DNA from: Bryum argenteum
Taxonomy: Eukaryota > Streptophyta > Bryopsida > Bryales > Bryaceae
Length of the DNA: 64,000 nucleotides
Direction of reading: 5' to 3'
Assembly: GCA_037043015.1 (NCBI GenBank)
Contig: CM073331.1
Coordinates: forward strand, 6,812,187-6,876,186
The notes beneath the pieces were generated by a model that worked only from the letters and a program-made list of their open reading frames with translations, did not search any database and was not told the DNA's origin. Shown here in pieces: positions 11,936-24,006 of this stretch; the first letter of the stretch is position 1; each line of letters begins with the position of its first letter. The position numbers and the translations under genes were made by a program.

Positions 11936-12300
11936 ATATGACTAATCGAGAATTAGTTCGGGCGGTGAGGAATTTGCGGCGAAGGAGTTAAGTGCGATTA
12001 GTCTCGTAGGCCATAGCGTTTCTTAGTATCATGGTTATTGGTCGGCTGACTCGGGGAGGGAGCGAGTTAGCAATTTAGTAATTGAGTACTCGGAAGGGCG
12101 TTTACGAAGATGAGGGTGATTAGGTCGCACTAGTGTGTGGAGGGAGCGAGTTAGCAATTGACTGCGAGAAGGGCGTTTAGGAAGACTAAAGTGATTGGGT
12201 CGCACTAGTGTGTGGTGCGCGAAATTCAAGTTGATCTGAAGCGCATCCGTGGGCAATTGCCAGCTGAAGCTTGTTAGTGACATTGTTAGGCCCGACAACG
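11936..12300 (-). repeat. Outer right arm with a 100-bp internal duplication
   Basis: Matches 640-830 in reverse complement ('catggttattggtcggc', 'gtctcgtaggcca', 'gcactagtgtgtgg'). The right side has two copies of a unit of about 100 bp ('gggagcgagttagcaatt ... gcactagtgtgtgg'), where the left has one. The left side in turn has an extra 400 bp at about 830-1200. A one-mismatch palindrome sits at 12251-12262. Confidence 0.7.
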
Positions 12301-12499
12301 TGACTTTCAACATTTCTTTTTTGTTGAATACGTGCCGTTACTGTAGATATTGACCATTCCAACTTTTCATATGCGAGAAATCTAGCACCATCAAATAGGA
12401 CTTTTACCCGTGAACTTGGATCTGTTTTTGCGGACATCTTCAACGACTCTGTCGGTTTGTAAGTTTTTACAATATAAGCTCCTAATTCCCAAGTTTGTA

Positions 12500-13165
12500 G
12501 AATGTTTTATCTTAATGCCGTAAGTAGCATTTTAGAAATTGGACAGGTCCTAACTTTACTGGTTCTAACTTCTGTTAGGGAAGTAGATTAATTAACGACC
12601 GGGAATTAACTTTTTGTTAGAGGAGATAGTACAAGAAAATGCACCCGGTGGGCAATTCTTTGGTGGAACTTGCGGCATTGTTAGTGTATTTTACGTGCGA
12701 AAATTCCTTCACTGGAATGAAAATTCCATCAGACCAGTGGGCAATCGCCCACTGGTCCTAACTTGTTAGTGAAGTAGGTAAATGAACAGCTGGGAATTAA
12801 CTTTTTGTTAGAAAAGTACTAGATAGTACGTCAAGAAACTGATCCCAGTGGGCAATTGCCCACTGGAACTTGCGACATTTAGTGCTACTTAATGTGCGAA
12901 TATTCCTATACTGGAATGAAAATTCCATCAGACCAGTGGGCAATTGCCCACTGGAACTTGCGACATTTAGTGCCACTTAATGTGAGAATATTCCTATACT
13001 GGAATGAAAATTCCATCAGACCAGTGGGCAATTGCCCACTGGTCATAACTTCTTGTTGGGAAGTAAATTAATTAATAGCTGGAAATTAACTTTTTGTTAG
13101 AGGTAGATAGAACAAGATATTGCACCCAGTGGGCAATTGCCCACTGGAACTTGCGACATTGTTAG
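12500..13165 (+). repeat. Palindrome-bearing tandem array
   Basis: Four exact GGGCAATTGCCC palindromes at 12850-12861, 12938-12949, 13026-13037 and 13131-13142, and a one-mismatch copy at 12740-12751, are spaced 88-110 bp apart. In most copies the palindrome extends to CCAGTGGGCAATTGCCCACT plus GG. Between them lie near-identical units with a second inverted pair ('ggaatgaaaattcc') and 'attaactttttgttag'. Arrays of short palindromic motifs near an end resemble the subterminal transposase-binding repeats of some DNA transposons. That function is inference. Confidence 0.85.
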
Positions 13166-13189
13166 TGACTTCAAGTATCTTTGTAACAG

Positions 13190-16100
13190 GGGATGAAGAA
13201 GCGAAAGGAGACGGAGAGGGTGCCTGACATTCCATACACAGGTGCCCTGAAGAAGTTGTTCGATGTAGTTAGAGATGTGAATGTCCGTGGAGACTGCAAT
13301 GTGGGCAAGAAGTACCAAGCGAAGCGAGGCTTTAGCCACTCCTCGGCAATGGTCGATGGAGGCTGAGAAGATGATGCCCAAGGGCGGTGGAGTGCTCTCT
13401 ACGAGTTGTGGTGAGCAACATCTTGCCTCCCGATCTTGAAGTGGCGTATACGACAATGGCGTCCGTAACTGTGACGGATGTAAAAGTGCATGGCGACAAC
13501 CTCATTGTATGGCTGGTCAATGCATCTGGTAGCGTTGCCAACCTCTATTTCTTCAAGGAAGACAAGTTTGAGCCGCGGCCACTTTTAAACGACCTTTTAG
13601 TCCACGGCGAGGAATATCCGAGTTTCACCGCGGTCCTATTCTACCCCGGGGCCAACGGGGCTTTGAATCGATCGGCATTACGAGAGGAAGAGGACACTAG
13701 AAGCATTCTTTGAGAAGAATTCTTTGAAATCAACAAGGCGGTAATCTTGAAAGCCACTGCTGAAGCCACACCCCGAAGTCGAAAAAGGCCCTCCGCACCA
13801 ACGATTGCTTGTCCTCCAGTAGGCAGCCGCAAGAAGAAGGACAAACAAAAAAGAATAGATGAGGAAAAGGAAGCAGAGGCGGAACCTAGCATTGTCGTTG
13901 TCGACAGCCAAGTTGTGGGCAGCGGTCTAAAAGGAGAAGAAGTGGCGATGGAGGATGATGAAGACGAAGTCGGTGAAGATACGACCAAGCCTCTTAGTCT
14001 TTGAAGGTGATAATCGCCCGGTGGTCAATTGCCCACTTGAGAATAGTGAGGAAGAGGAGGTAGAGGAGGTCGTCTCAACTAAACATTCCAAAGGCGAGAA
14101 AAGCAACTCCGAAAACCAAAGGAAGTGGACGGACCAAGCGTCATGAAGAAGTCCGAGAAGCGAGTTCGGGAAGAAAGCGGTTCATCGGCGGAGGTACAAG
14201 AGAAACTAAACCAAAGAAGCCGAAGAGGAAGACAAAGAAGAATCAAAAGAAACACCCGAAAGTACCCGAAGGCAAGGAGATAGGCGTGAAAACTTTCCGG
14301 GAGGAGGCGATTGAGTTCGGGGACCGAGTCAAGCCCATGTACATTTGGGGACAATCTTTCACGGCGAAGTGGACGTGAAACGTATGAACTTCATGGCAAG
14401 AAGGAAATGAAGTACCGCCCATTTCGCGGCGCTCTGCGGTAGGCGACTTGTTCCAAGTCTTCTTGGCGTCTGTACACCCACGAAGCGGAACACTTACACT
14501 CATGCCCATTTGTGATGAGAAACGGAAACGTTGAAGGCTGCTTTGAATCTGCCGTTTTATATCATCAATGGGCGGCGATTAAATGAAGCGGCGGCGTCGG
14601 ACTCTTGGCGAGTAAGGGCGTCGATTCAAGCTGTGAAGGACATATACGAGCGTGGACATGCGATTTTGTATGGACGGATGACAACCTCTTATTGTCGGAG
14701 CTTTCAAGAAGGGTGAACAACACAAATCTCTTCCACTGGGACTCCCAGTACCTCCTCCACATTCGATGCGCGACCTATGGGTGCGCTACGGTAACCCAAC
14801 TTCCGATGGCAAATCCAAGTCAAACTGGAAGGTATGTCATCTATCATTTTCTTGTTCGTTATTGGATTAAGGTTTGCAATCCGGTGGGCAATTGCCCAGC
14901 TGGCTAAAAATATATCAACGTTAATAATTGAGGATCATCTTCGTTGCTATTGCTTGTGTAGGAGTTCCAATTGAAAGCGATGGAGACTTTAAACGCAATG
15001 CAGATGAGGAATGCGAACAAGGCGCAAAAAGAGTATCGGGGCGAGTTTGAGTTATTTGTGCGCTGATGTCTTTGCTGCGCAATCGAATTATGGATGCCTT
15101 CGGCTGAGTGCGAAAGTGGCGATCTTATTAATCCGGACGGGGAACAAATGGAAGGAAGATGTCGAGCCATGGGAGCATAAGCACACCGTCGCGTCTGGCG
15201 TTCAAGTGTATCCGTGGTATGGGAGCGTATAGTTTGACCGAGCTTGTAGCGCGAATAACACACGGGGCCTTGAGATTAACGGTGGCGAGGCATAACGCCG
15301 GAAAATGAAGAAGTAGTTCTTCCGCCCAAAGTATACATTGGGTCGAAACAGACCTAAGAACAAATTCTGCTTTCTGATCTGAAGGAGTGGGTGAGAGAAA
15401 AAAAGCGAGAAAAAACGCCGTGATTATTTGGATAAACAAGTACTACCCGGCTATGCTTTGGGTAGATGATGGCGTAAATCCGGAGCGTGGCAACGCTTCA
15501 AGACGGAGATAGGTTTCAACTCCGCCCACATGGACGAGTTGATCCGGAGAGGTACTAAGCTCTCACCTGGCAAAGTTCATGAAAGCTAGTGACAACCCGA
15601 GCGCGAGCAAGAGCCCTCCGCTTGGGTTTTAAGCGGAGATCGATCGTGTTACGAAAAAGAAACCCCTTCTCCGACCCGACGTTGCACCCCACGTATGGCG
15701 TATTGGAGAAAACTCGGAATTTCACGAAGTTCTCGAAGGTTATCCATGTGGAAAACCAAGGCGTATGGGGTGAAGTATATCGGGAGGATTGGCAAACCCG
15801 GCGTCATCGAACATCGCGGGTGGCATTTTAGACTTCCGTCCCATCGGCCAATTCACGGAAGAGGAGGATTTTGAGTTTGATGCTATGAGTGGGCGCGATT
15901 CTGAAATCCATCTTGGACGTGCTCACGAAGCCCGGCCATTTGTTACATCCCCGTCGCGGTTTGGTGATCTCGCCTTTGTAACAAATCAAAGGAAGTGCAG
16001 CGTTAATGACGTATTTTCGAACTATACGGTCTGAGAATCTCAATACATAAGCGGCAACGGTGGAGAAATATTTTTCTTGAATAGCGCGATCGAAGGGAAA

Positions 16101-18560
16101 TGGGGTTGTTGTGCTCATCTATTCGAAGAGCGGTTGCCAACCCTTGGCTTGGAAAGAAGTTCTCCGTAGTGAAGAAAAGTTCAAGAAGATTGGCTGCGTG
16201 CGAGTACCCATCTCGAGGAGGATGAGGCTGCGCATGGAGGTCTACCTAGACTTCATTGAGCGACTTGACGAACTCACGAAGATGACATCCCCCTGTGAAG
16301 ATTATACGCATTCTTTGCGGGTCGAAAGCGATGATCGGCTGCGGTGGTGAGTACACACATTTTTATTTCGGTTTGTAGATCCAGGGCAATTGCCCATTTG
16401 TCGAGGAAGTCTTGACATATATCGGTTTGCGATTCTGCGAGTCCTATTTGTATTATTATGGTTGAGCGATTTGTAAATTCCGAGGGGCTATGGCCCGATG
16501 GCGAGATTCCTACACTAACCGGTTTTTGTTTTGGGCGGATGAATGGTTTGAAACCTATAGGCGTCGCTCTGCGAGGAGATTAAGCGATATGTTAGCCTTG
16601 ATTCTGAGTTCGGATGTAACTTAACGGGGTTTTGCGCACCTTTTCCACCCCGGAAAATCAGCGCGATGTCTCGGATCATCATGGCACGAGTTGGAAATCT
16701 AAAGATCTGAGTGAATCCGAGAACTCGGATGAGAGTGCCTCGGTGGTTGCCACGAAGACATCGCGACAAATTTCGATCTTTGGTATTTTGGCTAGGGAGG
16801 GGCCTTGAAGGCTGCGAGAAGGCGAATGTGCGGATGATGAAGTGCACCAAACATTCGAGGATATCTGTTGATGCTATAGTATTTCCTGCTGATTCTTCAT
16901 ATTTCGATTTCTATAATTATGCTCTTCTTTTCAAAAATCTATGCTTTAAGTTTAAGTTCTTACCTTACCTAAGTCTACTCACTCATTCGTGAATGTAAAG
17001 GCGAAGATGAGGACGATGCGGATGAAGGTGAGGGGCGGCAAAGACTACGCCGAGTATTCACTGCGACTAAAGTGACTTGATCTTGAAGGAGATCTCGCAT
17101 ATCCGGAGAGGTTTGCAACATTGCTCGAGAGTTCGAAGAATATCGCTGCCGGACATTGAGGATGGCCATAGGGCGGCTATGGAGATGGCGGCGGCGGAAA
17201 GGTCTCTCTCGATGATGGGGCGCATTCGTGGCTCGGTGATTTTCTTGTTTGTTTTCTCCCAAATGCGCCTCGATGCAGTGCGCTGCGCGGCCGGAGAACT
17301 TTGGCGTAGCGGTTTGCTCTTGTGATGATGGATATAATCGCGAAGACCCGATGGCGAAAGTCGGGATTTTGTAGGTTCGATTATCGGGCGCATCTCGGAA
17401 AGGTCTGTTTAAATCGGGGGCGGTCTCGGGATGGCTCGAACCGCTAATTGGTGGGGTCCCGATCGCGGCCGACGGCACGTCATTTGATATCCCGGTGGTC
17501 CCAACACCGGCATGTGAAACTTCAACGGATGGAACTCCGTCTTTTGGCTTTCAAGGCTTCAACCTATTGAAGGGAGCTTGGTTGACCGATCGATCAATCG
17601 TTTGCTGAAATCACCTCTGCCGTTCCTCTCGACCGATGGCGTTCTTTGTCGTTCCTCGCCCACCGATGATCCTTCGCCCGGTGGCAACGACCATTTGAAC
17701 ACGTTGGGCGAAGAGCACCCAAATTTGGGCGTGGTCAATTGCCCGATGGCGAGAGAATGCGGGGATCGCGGGGAGAAGACCATCGTATTACGGAGACCCG
17801 GATCTCCATTCGAGAAGGTGTTCGAGCTCCTGCTCGAACAAGATTGTGCCATTGTCGATTGGGTCATGCTGTTGGCGCCGTGAAGCAAAGACCATTACAC
17901 TGCGCTCAGGCGATGTAAGGAGGAGATTTTACGGCCCAAAACCTTCAAATATTGAGAATCCCATCTTAATCGATAGTAGCGAGGATGATCTTCATTATAA
18001 GAAAACGATTGTGGAATATCCACGGACCGATCTTGAGTTGTCGGAAAAGTCTTCTTGATAATCTGATGTCGGCGAGTGATGATGATAAGAAGTTGTCGCG
18101 AGATAAAGCTTTGAGGATTCAAGCGAGGGCAATTAGCAAGAAGAAGCTCGCCGTGAAGCAGCTAACCGCTGAAAAGCCGTGAGCTTGAGATGCGAGCAGG
18201 AAGCGTGCGGGAGCTTGAGTTGAAGCGAAGGAGCTCGAGGAAGCGGAGAAAACTATCGAGTCTTTGGGTTGAGTCGCGTCATCGATGGGGAGAGTATCTT
18301 GACACCCCGTCTACTCCACTTCCGGGCCAAGCCACCACCTCCATTGCATCGGCACGAGTTGTCGGGGTCGAGTATGCCACCGAGAAATTCGACCCAGTGC
18401 GAAGAGGTTATTCCATGTACCAGTGCGTTCGGTTTTTACATGTGAAATTTTCTTTATATCCTCATTGTAGCAATTTAACTTAGAAAACAAGCGTGGAATG
18501 ACGGGGAATCCATACTACGGGGGCGAGATGACTCACTTGAATGCGAGAGAATGTCCTTGA
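13190..18560 (+). pseudogene. Decayed, intron-bearing coding-like region of unknown family
   Basis: This block is GC-richer than its surroundings and reads on the plus strand as runs of plausible protein broken by stops and frame changes. Supported pieces include a lysine/acid-rich stretch (13747-14004), an exon ending at a donor near 14831 ('aactggaag|gtatgt'), the next exon from an acceptor near 14962 ('ttgtgtag|gagttcca', EFQLKAMETLNAMQ), a donor near 16349, a hydrophilic block at 17578-17883, and a charged, probably coiled-coil stretch at 18000-18280. Two introns contain exact GGGCAATTGCCC palindromes (14886, 16384). I do not recognise the family. The palindromes tie it to the adjacent repeat array, so it may be the gene set of an unclassified transposon. 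Confidence 0.5.
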
Positions 18561-21035
18561 GGTTAGTTCCATTACCATATCCCTCATTTACTCGCCTTAA
18601 CCACACGTTCTCATTGTTAAAGTCATGTTGCCCACATTAAATGAAAGGGTGGGAGTGCGCCTCTGAGAGAAATTGAAAAACTTCAACCCGATCGTCTTAT
18701 GAAGGCTGCAGACGAGGCCTCAACACTATGAAGGCTGCGTATACCCATAGCCTTTTATAGCGTCACGAGCTATTCATAGCATATGTGAATAGAGGGTAGT
18801 CACTTTATAATCTTGGACTTTACCCGATAAAACATTTTTGCGGACTTATAATTTTATATTTTCTTTGGGTTTCTCTTTGTTAAAAAATAATGAGGAATAT
18901 TTTTGAAGGCAGACAAGACCGTGGAATGGGTCACATGAACCAAACATTTCCACTGAGGAAATATGGAACATGTAGTGGACACTAATAATGATTATATTAT
19001 TTGCAATGCTCGGGGCCATAGAGGCGTGACGATGAAGCGGTACCATCATCGCAAGGTAAAGTAGAAAAAAAGCGTAGTTAACTCTTTAAGCTGCGAGTCT
19101 ACTTTTGTAATTTACGTGTACAAAGTTGAGGTTTATGATGTGATATGGTGAAAAACATTACACTTTGGTGTTTAACTTGCATTGCATGGTTGTGGATTGC
19201 ATATATGCGGCGTGTAAAAACCGATCACGGCGTTTGGGTAATGCATAAACGTCGCATAGCGCAAGGTCATTAGATATATCTCGGACATGGAGTCATCGTC
19301 GTGAAATTTGTACATGCTTGTCAATCATCGTACATGCGAGTCAACCATGAAGAAGCGATGGACATTCTTAGCGACTCCCGATACAAAATTTAAAATAAAT
19401 GTACTAATAAGTTGTAGAATCAATAAGCGAGAATATTACGCACTCCTTAGTATAGAAGCTGTAGATGTATTGTACTAGATTTAATAATATATACAAATTA
19501 CATGAAATTTATCATCTTGATTTAGTGTAAGAAATTTTAGATCCATTCGTCTCAAGATTTGGGTAGTGCATTACAATACGAGTATACATGTAGACCATCG
19601 GCATTACTGTTGTATAATGTATCCCTTTGGGAATTGATTTAAATAAGAAGTTATAGAACATTTTTGACATCATACATGCCAAAAACCGTTTATGGTACTA
19701 CACTAACACGGTGATTTAGAGCTACTAAAAATCTCAATTTTCTTGCTAAGTTCATGAACTACGATTTACTATGAACAAAGGTGCAAGAACTTCACTATAC
19801 CGGCCTTCGCCAGGCCCACATTCCTAATAATCATTCCCGCTCTACGTCATAATGATTGAACCATCAACATTTGACAAACAATTACCACATAAAATTGTTA
19901 CAAAAGGCAATTATAGTTGGCATATTCGATTTGAGAATAATGTATATTACGCATTTTCTTGAGAAAGAATTTACGAGAAAATGGACCTATCTGTATCTTG
20001 ATGAGAAGACAAGTCTCGATGAGCGCAATGGGAACCAAAAGCGAATACTACTCATGAGTTCCTAGAGATACTACGATGTAATCGGTCACTTTCGGTGTTG
20101 ACCACTAGTCTCCACGTTACGATAATTAACAACATACGCTATGATTTAGTCAATATTATAATTATAAGATTTTTCACAAGTACCATATAAAGCTGTTTGT
20201 AAACGTTAAATTTCTTCTACTCCCCATATTGCACATTATGAATGTTGACTATTAACAGAAGATTCCTCCCTTCTTTGTAAATTTGACTCTAAATGTTAAT
20301 AATGAAAGACATCCTACAAAACTACATCCTCAATGGAATTCTCACATGAACTCTTCACAAACGCATGAATTTATAAATATTAATATTTGTAAATTGCTCA
20401 AAAAAAAATACTTTTATAGCTATTAACTAATAACCTCTATATAATTATGTTAACTTTGATCTATTCTCGAGAGGTAACAATAGAGGGTAGACTTGTACTA
20501 TATAGTCTTTGGTGTATCATAAAATAATAGTTGAGAAGAAAGGCCTATTAATACAGTTTGAAAAATACAAATTTGTGTCATACTAAGACCACAAAATCTC
20601 TGACTCACAAAGATTCGGTGAAAAGACAGTGAGAATCTTCCAATAAGAAAGAAATTCACATAGCAATGTACAATTACGGAAACTATGATTTGTATAAATC
20701 TTTTCTTGAAATTGATTGGAAGTCTTCGTATGCTATGAGTATATGTCGGCAACCAATACAATAGTAATAAACTCGAATGAACCAAGATGATATCGTTTTC
20801 AAAAGTGCGATGTATTAATGGATAAGAACTCCGGTATCCAAATCGAAGATCGGCTCTTCTACATCTGTTCGTAATGTATTTACCTCAATGGCCACAAGAC
20901 AAAGATGTTTAAGAAAAAAAACTACTCATCCCTTTCGGATATAGACACAAACTCTACACGTAACTGTAACTTAACTATAGAAACCAAGATATACTATCCA
21001 TTTGTGGTGCGATTTGTTCAATGGGTGTATAAATG
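18561..21035. other. AT-rich intergenic DNA
   Basis: No credible gene. Short frames (18846-19049 minus, 19856-20065 plus, 20498-20785 minus) have AT-driven compositions and no domains. Near 18690-18730 the phrase 'atgaaggctgc' occurs twice within 45 bp. I saw no long terminal repeats, RNA gene or transposase. Confidence 0.4.
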
Positions 21036-21039
21036 TGAT

Positions 21040-21190
21040 ATTGGTGGAATCGTCGTCATCGCGCCGTTCGATCCTACGGTGGTTAAGGTGTGACACGTTT
21101 GTAGTCGTCTTTGGTCACGTTCGAACCCCAACGGACTCGTTTGATGCGCAACCACTAGCATCTTACCCGGGAAGAGAGACTCAAGCGCTG
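21040..21190 (-). mobile_element. Possible tRNA-derived SINE remnant
   Basis: On the minus strand, 'tgctagtggttgcgcatc' resembles a pol III A box and 'ggggttcgaacg' (complement of about 21116-21128) resembles a B box, spaced about as in tRNA genes. No tRNA cloverleaf is complete and no poly-A tail is obvious, so a SINE fragment is likelier than a tRNA gene. The evidence is short motifs only. Confidence 0.35.
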
Positions 21191-21583
21191 CGTTGATACT
21201 ATTTTCTAATTAGTCCATAATTAGTTAGATATTTTTAAATTGGCTCTACCTTTGTAGAGTAGACATCTTTATACGGAACTAAAAGAATCGGACCTCATGT
21301 TTGAGTGCAACTTGATACATGAACTCAATCTTACGAAACACATTACGGTAGAACAATACATGAAAAACATAAGTATTAGGCTCACATCTAGAATAAAGAG
21401 GATAGGAAGTCTACTACAAAAACGTGTTGTCATATTTCCATCTCACCATCGATTACGGTAACATTCAAACTCATGTGGAAGTACCTTGAACTTTTACATT
21501 AAATTTTATTGCACCAATCAATGTATTATCAACTTCATCTTACGCAATGTCATTGGAAAGAGTAGCTTTTGTACACTTTAAAT

Positions 21584-21710
21584 GGTCATATTCGTTACAT
21601 TGAGACAATATGTGCACTATATATTGAACATGTTGAACCTTTTTCTTTATCCCCCGGATCGAATATGACTCCAAATCGTCTCAATGTAACGAATATCGCC
21701 TTTTAAGTTA
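21584..21710. repeat. Short inverted repeat, hairpin-forming
   Basis: The arm 'atattcgttacattgagac' (about 21588-21606) is followed some 70 bp later by its exact reverse complement 'gtctcaatgtaacgaatat' (about 21677-21695). The similarity extends a few bases outward. It could be a very small MITE-like element or a chance hairpin. No target duplication was identified. Confidence 0.6.
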
Positions 21711-22106
21711 TTTTCGTTGCAAGGGTGCCCAATTGCAAGAAGCGATTTTTGGAGAAACGTTTATTGGCCCCATATCAATCATGCACGAAATTGTCTAAAG
21801 GGAGGTAGGTACCGCGCGTTGCAAATGTTGAGTTAAACCCTACACATGGTTCTGCGAAAAGCCTGCCTTTGGTGGAATTACAAGCGCGACGCACATCGAC
21901 TTTATTTTTGTTTTACGGTTTCGGTTTAAATTTCGAATCATAATAGTAACTAGATAAGTATTGACAATGTCGCATTTTATAGGGTGAGAGTTCGAGCGAC
22001 TAGCAATTTTATAACTCTTTTACTATGAATTTCGATATAAATTTAGTCCCAAATTTAAGGAATAGTCCCAATTAAGCGAATATGGTGTTCATTGTAAAAA
22101 CAACGT

Positions 22107-22975
22107 TTGAGAGGCTCTCCACTTGCTCCCATTCTTTGTACAAAACAACGTTGTAACAACGTCTGTGGCATTGTAAACGGGGTCTTTCCTAGTAGTGGTA
22201 GTGCAGCGGACTTTGCAGGGTCATGGCCCCTGTCGGTATTCCCGGAGCCACTGCCGGACGGGTGGGGGAAATTAGCTCATACGGGATAAACTCGTAAACT
22301 CCCTAGGCGATACGGCGTCGTCTTGGGCGTTGTTGGGCAGATGCCGATCGAGCCAGTCGTCAACGAATCACAGCACCTCGCATACCCGACATGGTGCCCT
22401 ATGGAGCTATGGACTTTGCACACAGAACTCCATCGTCAATCCAATCGTGCGAAAACGGTGACCGTGACAAGTATCTATCTTGACACAAACACAACTTATG
22501 GACTCCAGTCGATCGAGACGGCGAAACAACAAAACTGCTTCGAAGGCTACAACACCAGCAAGTGCACAATACCAGAAACAGCAGTTGTTCCGTTCCTGGA
22601 AGAACGAATTCCTCCGGCCTCGTGAACTCGCATAATGTCAGGTGCCACGTAAGCTGCGGATACAAATGTACAATTTATGGAAACACCTGAAAACCGATCG
22701 GCAGAAACCGTAACTGGAGTCACCCGCGCTCTTGATTCCTTCCTACACATCAACTCACGCACTCTAGGATCTGGAGGAAACGGACAGAGAATCTTGTACG
22801 AACTTGATTGCAAATCGCAGAAGTTTGGTTGCACGCCGCGCCTGCTATGTCAAGCAAGCGTTGTAATTAAATCGCCCGCCTCGTCAACCTCCCTGCCTCG
22901 AGAATGCTCGAGCTGCCAAATGACTATGACAAACGAATTCGAAGCTGAACCGTTCGATGAAAAAGTCAACTAGAC
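22107..22975 (-). pseudogene. Partial copy of the 26.8-27.5-kb gene and its leader
   Basis: Read on the minus strand, 22660-22440 matches the leader at 27470-27215 (shared 'gaacggaacaactgctg'-like and 'ttgtgtttgtgtc' blocks). 22400-22200 matches the start of the 143-residue gene at 27194: the fragments 'HLP.NAQDDAVSPREF' and 'VRQ' are readable in both. The copy has lost the start region and frame and stops resembling the gene after about 22200. It is a broken duplicate of a host gene. Confidence 0.65.
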
Positions 22976-23075
22976 CCACTTGTCCTCTAATGTTCAACAA
23001 CTATTCACAAAATTCATTTTTATGGGACTCAGCACACATGTGGCGAAATCTCGAACGCAGTTTGATAAATAGAAA

Positions 23076-23132
23076 GTTCAAAAATTCCAGTTCGGAAGCA
23101 CTCGTAAAAATTCCAGTTCGGAAGCACTCGTA
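23076..23132 (+). repeat. 26-bp exact tandem duplication
   Basis: 'aattccagttcggaagcact' plus 'cgtaaa' occurs twice in immediate succession. It lies downstream of the PLATZ-like gene on its minus strand and has no evident function. Confidence 0.85.
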
Positions 23133-23616
23133 AACTGAGACAACTACAGTTTATTTTCGGATATCAAGCCACAACCATATGGATACTGCAACCCGCACAA
23201 TGCATCAAGAGTTGCATATCAATCTAATTACCACTTCATAATACGGTCTCAGATGATTCATTACACTCCATAATAGGTAGTAAATATTAGCCATCATGAT
23301 TGGATTTCATATAAAATCGAATGTATGAACTCACAGTATGAACCACAAACGGTCTTTTACGCTTGACAATAGAAGAATAATACTATTACGGAACGTAACG
23401 ATTTCAATATCTAAGTAGGTTCGTCACGACAATCAGTTTCTTATTGAAGTTTGCACCCAACAAAAGCATCTGTATAACCTATGTAATATAGGAAGCTGTG
23501 TAAGATAACTGCAGAGTTGTGTCAAGAAACGAAGGGAGAATCATGTAGTACTACAAGAAAGAACTTCATCTCCAGTGTCCCAGTTTCCTGGAATGGGGTT
23601 CCCGAGGGCGTGATGT

Positions 23617-24006
23617 TTACCGACCCATCGGTCGCAAGAAGGCGACAATCCCCACGTCGGAGTCGATTTCATACATAAATGGGGTATTGGCACTGCCAAG
23701 AACTTCCGACAAATCTGCCTTTTTCACCCACAACCGGCCGTCGATCTTGTAAACTTGGAGACGGACGTGATTTTGATGAGGAGCGCCATTGTCAAATTTC
23801 TTGTCACATAACCCCCCCACTTTGCATCGCACACAGAAATTGCGCATGCAGTTGCTCGGAGCCTTGCATTGCTTGCAACTAGAAGTCGTTTCATTGAAAT
23901 ATCTTGCTTTTGTTAAAGCATCAAGAATAGCCCAAGCTTGAGGATCAATAATAGTCCAACCTTCAGGCTCGTCGAAGAGCGGTACAGCATTGGCGCGTGC
24001 GGCCAT
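23617..24006 (-). CDS. PLATZ-like zinc-binding protein (129 aa)
   Basis: PLATZ proteins are plant-specific zinc-dependent DNA-binding proteins, usually AT-binding transcriptional repressors in the nucleus. The frame is intact from MAARANAVPL to the stop. Residues 44-80 carry the cysteine/histidine pattern C44-x2-C47, C53, C58-x2-C61, C67, then H77-x2-H80, followed by 'VRLQVYKIDGRLWVKKADL' and 'YEIDSDVGIVAFLRP'. These parallel the PLATZ 'HRVIQIRRSSYHDVIRVSEI' and 'YVINSAKVVFLNERP' segments. It is shorter than typical PLATZ proteins (about 200-250 aa) and lacks their C-terminal cysteines, so it is a divergent member or fragment. Upstream, donor 'ggacag|gtgagt' (24134) and acceptor 'ttttgcag' (24068) suggest a 67-bp intron in the 5' leader. 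The frame also stays open upstream to 24135, but the internal ATG after the leader is the better start. Confidence 0.65.
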   Translation of the reverse strand: MAARANAVPLFDEPEGWTIIDPQAWAILDALTKARYFNETTSSCKQCKAPSNCMRNFCVRCKVGGLCDKKFDNGAPHQNHVRLQVYKIDGRLWVKKADLSEVLGSANTPFMYEIDSDVGIVAFLRPMGR

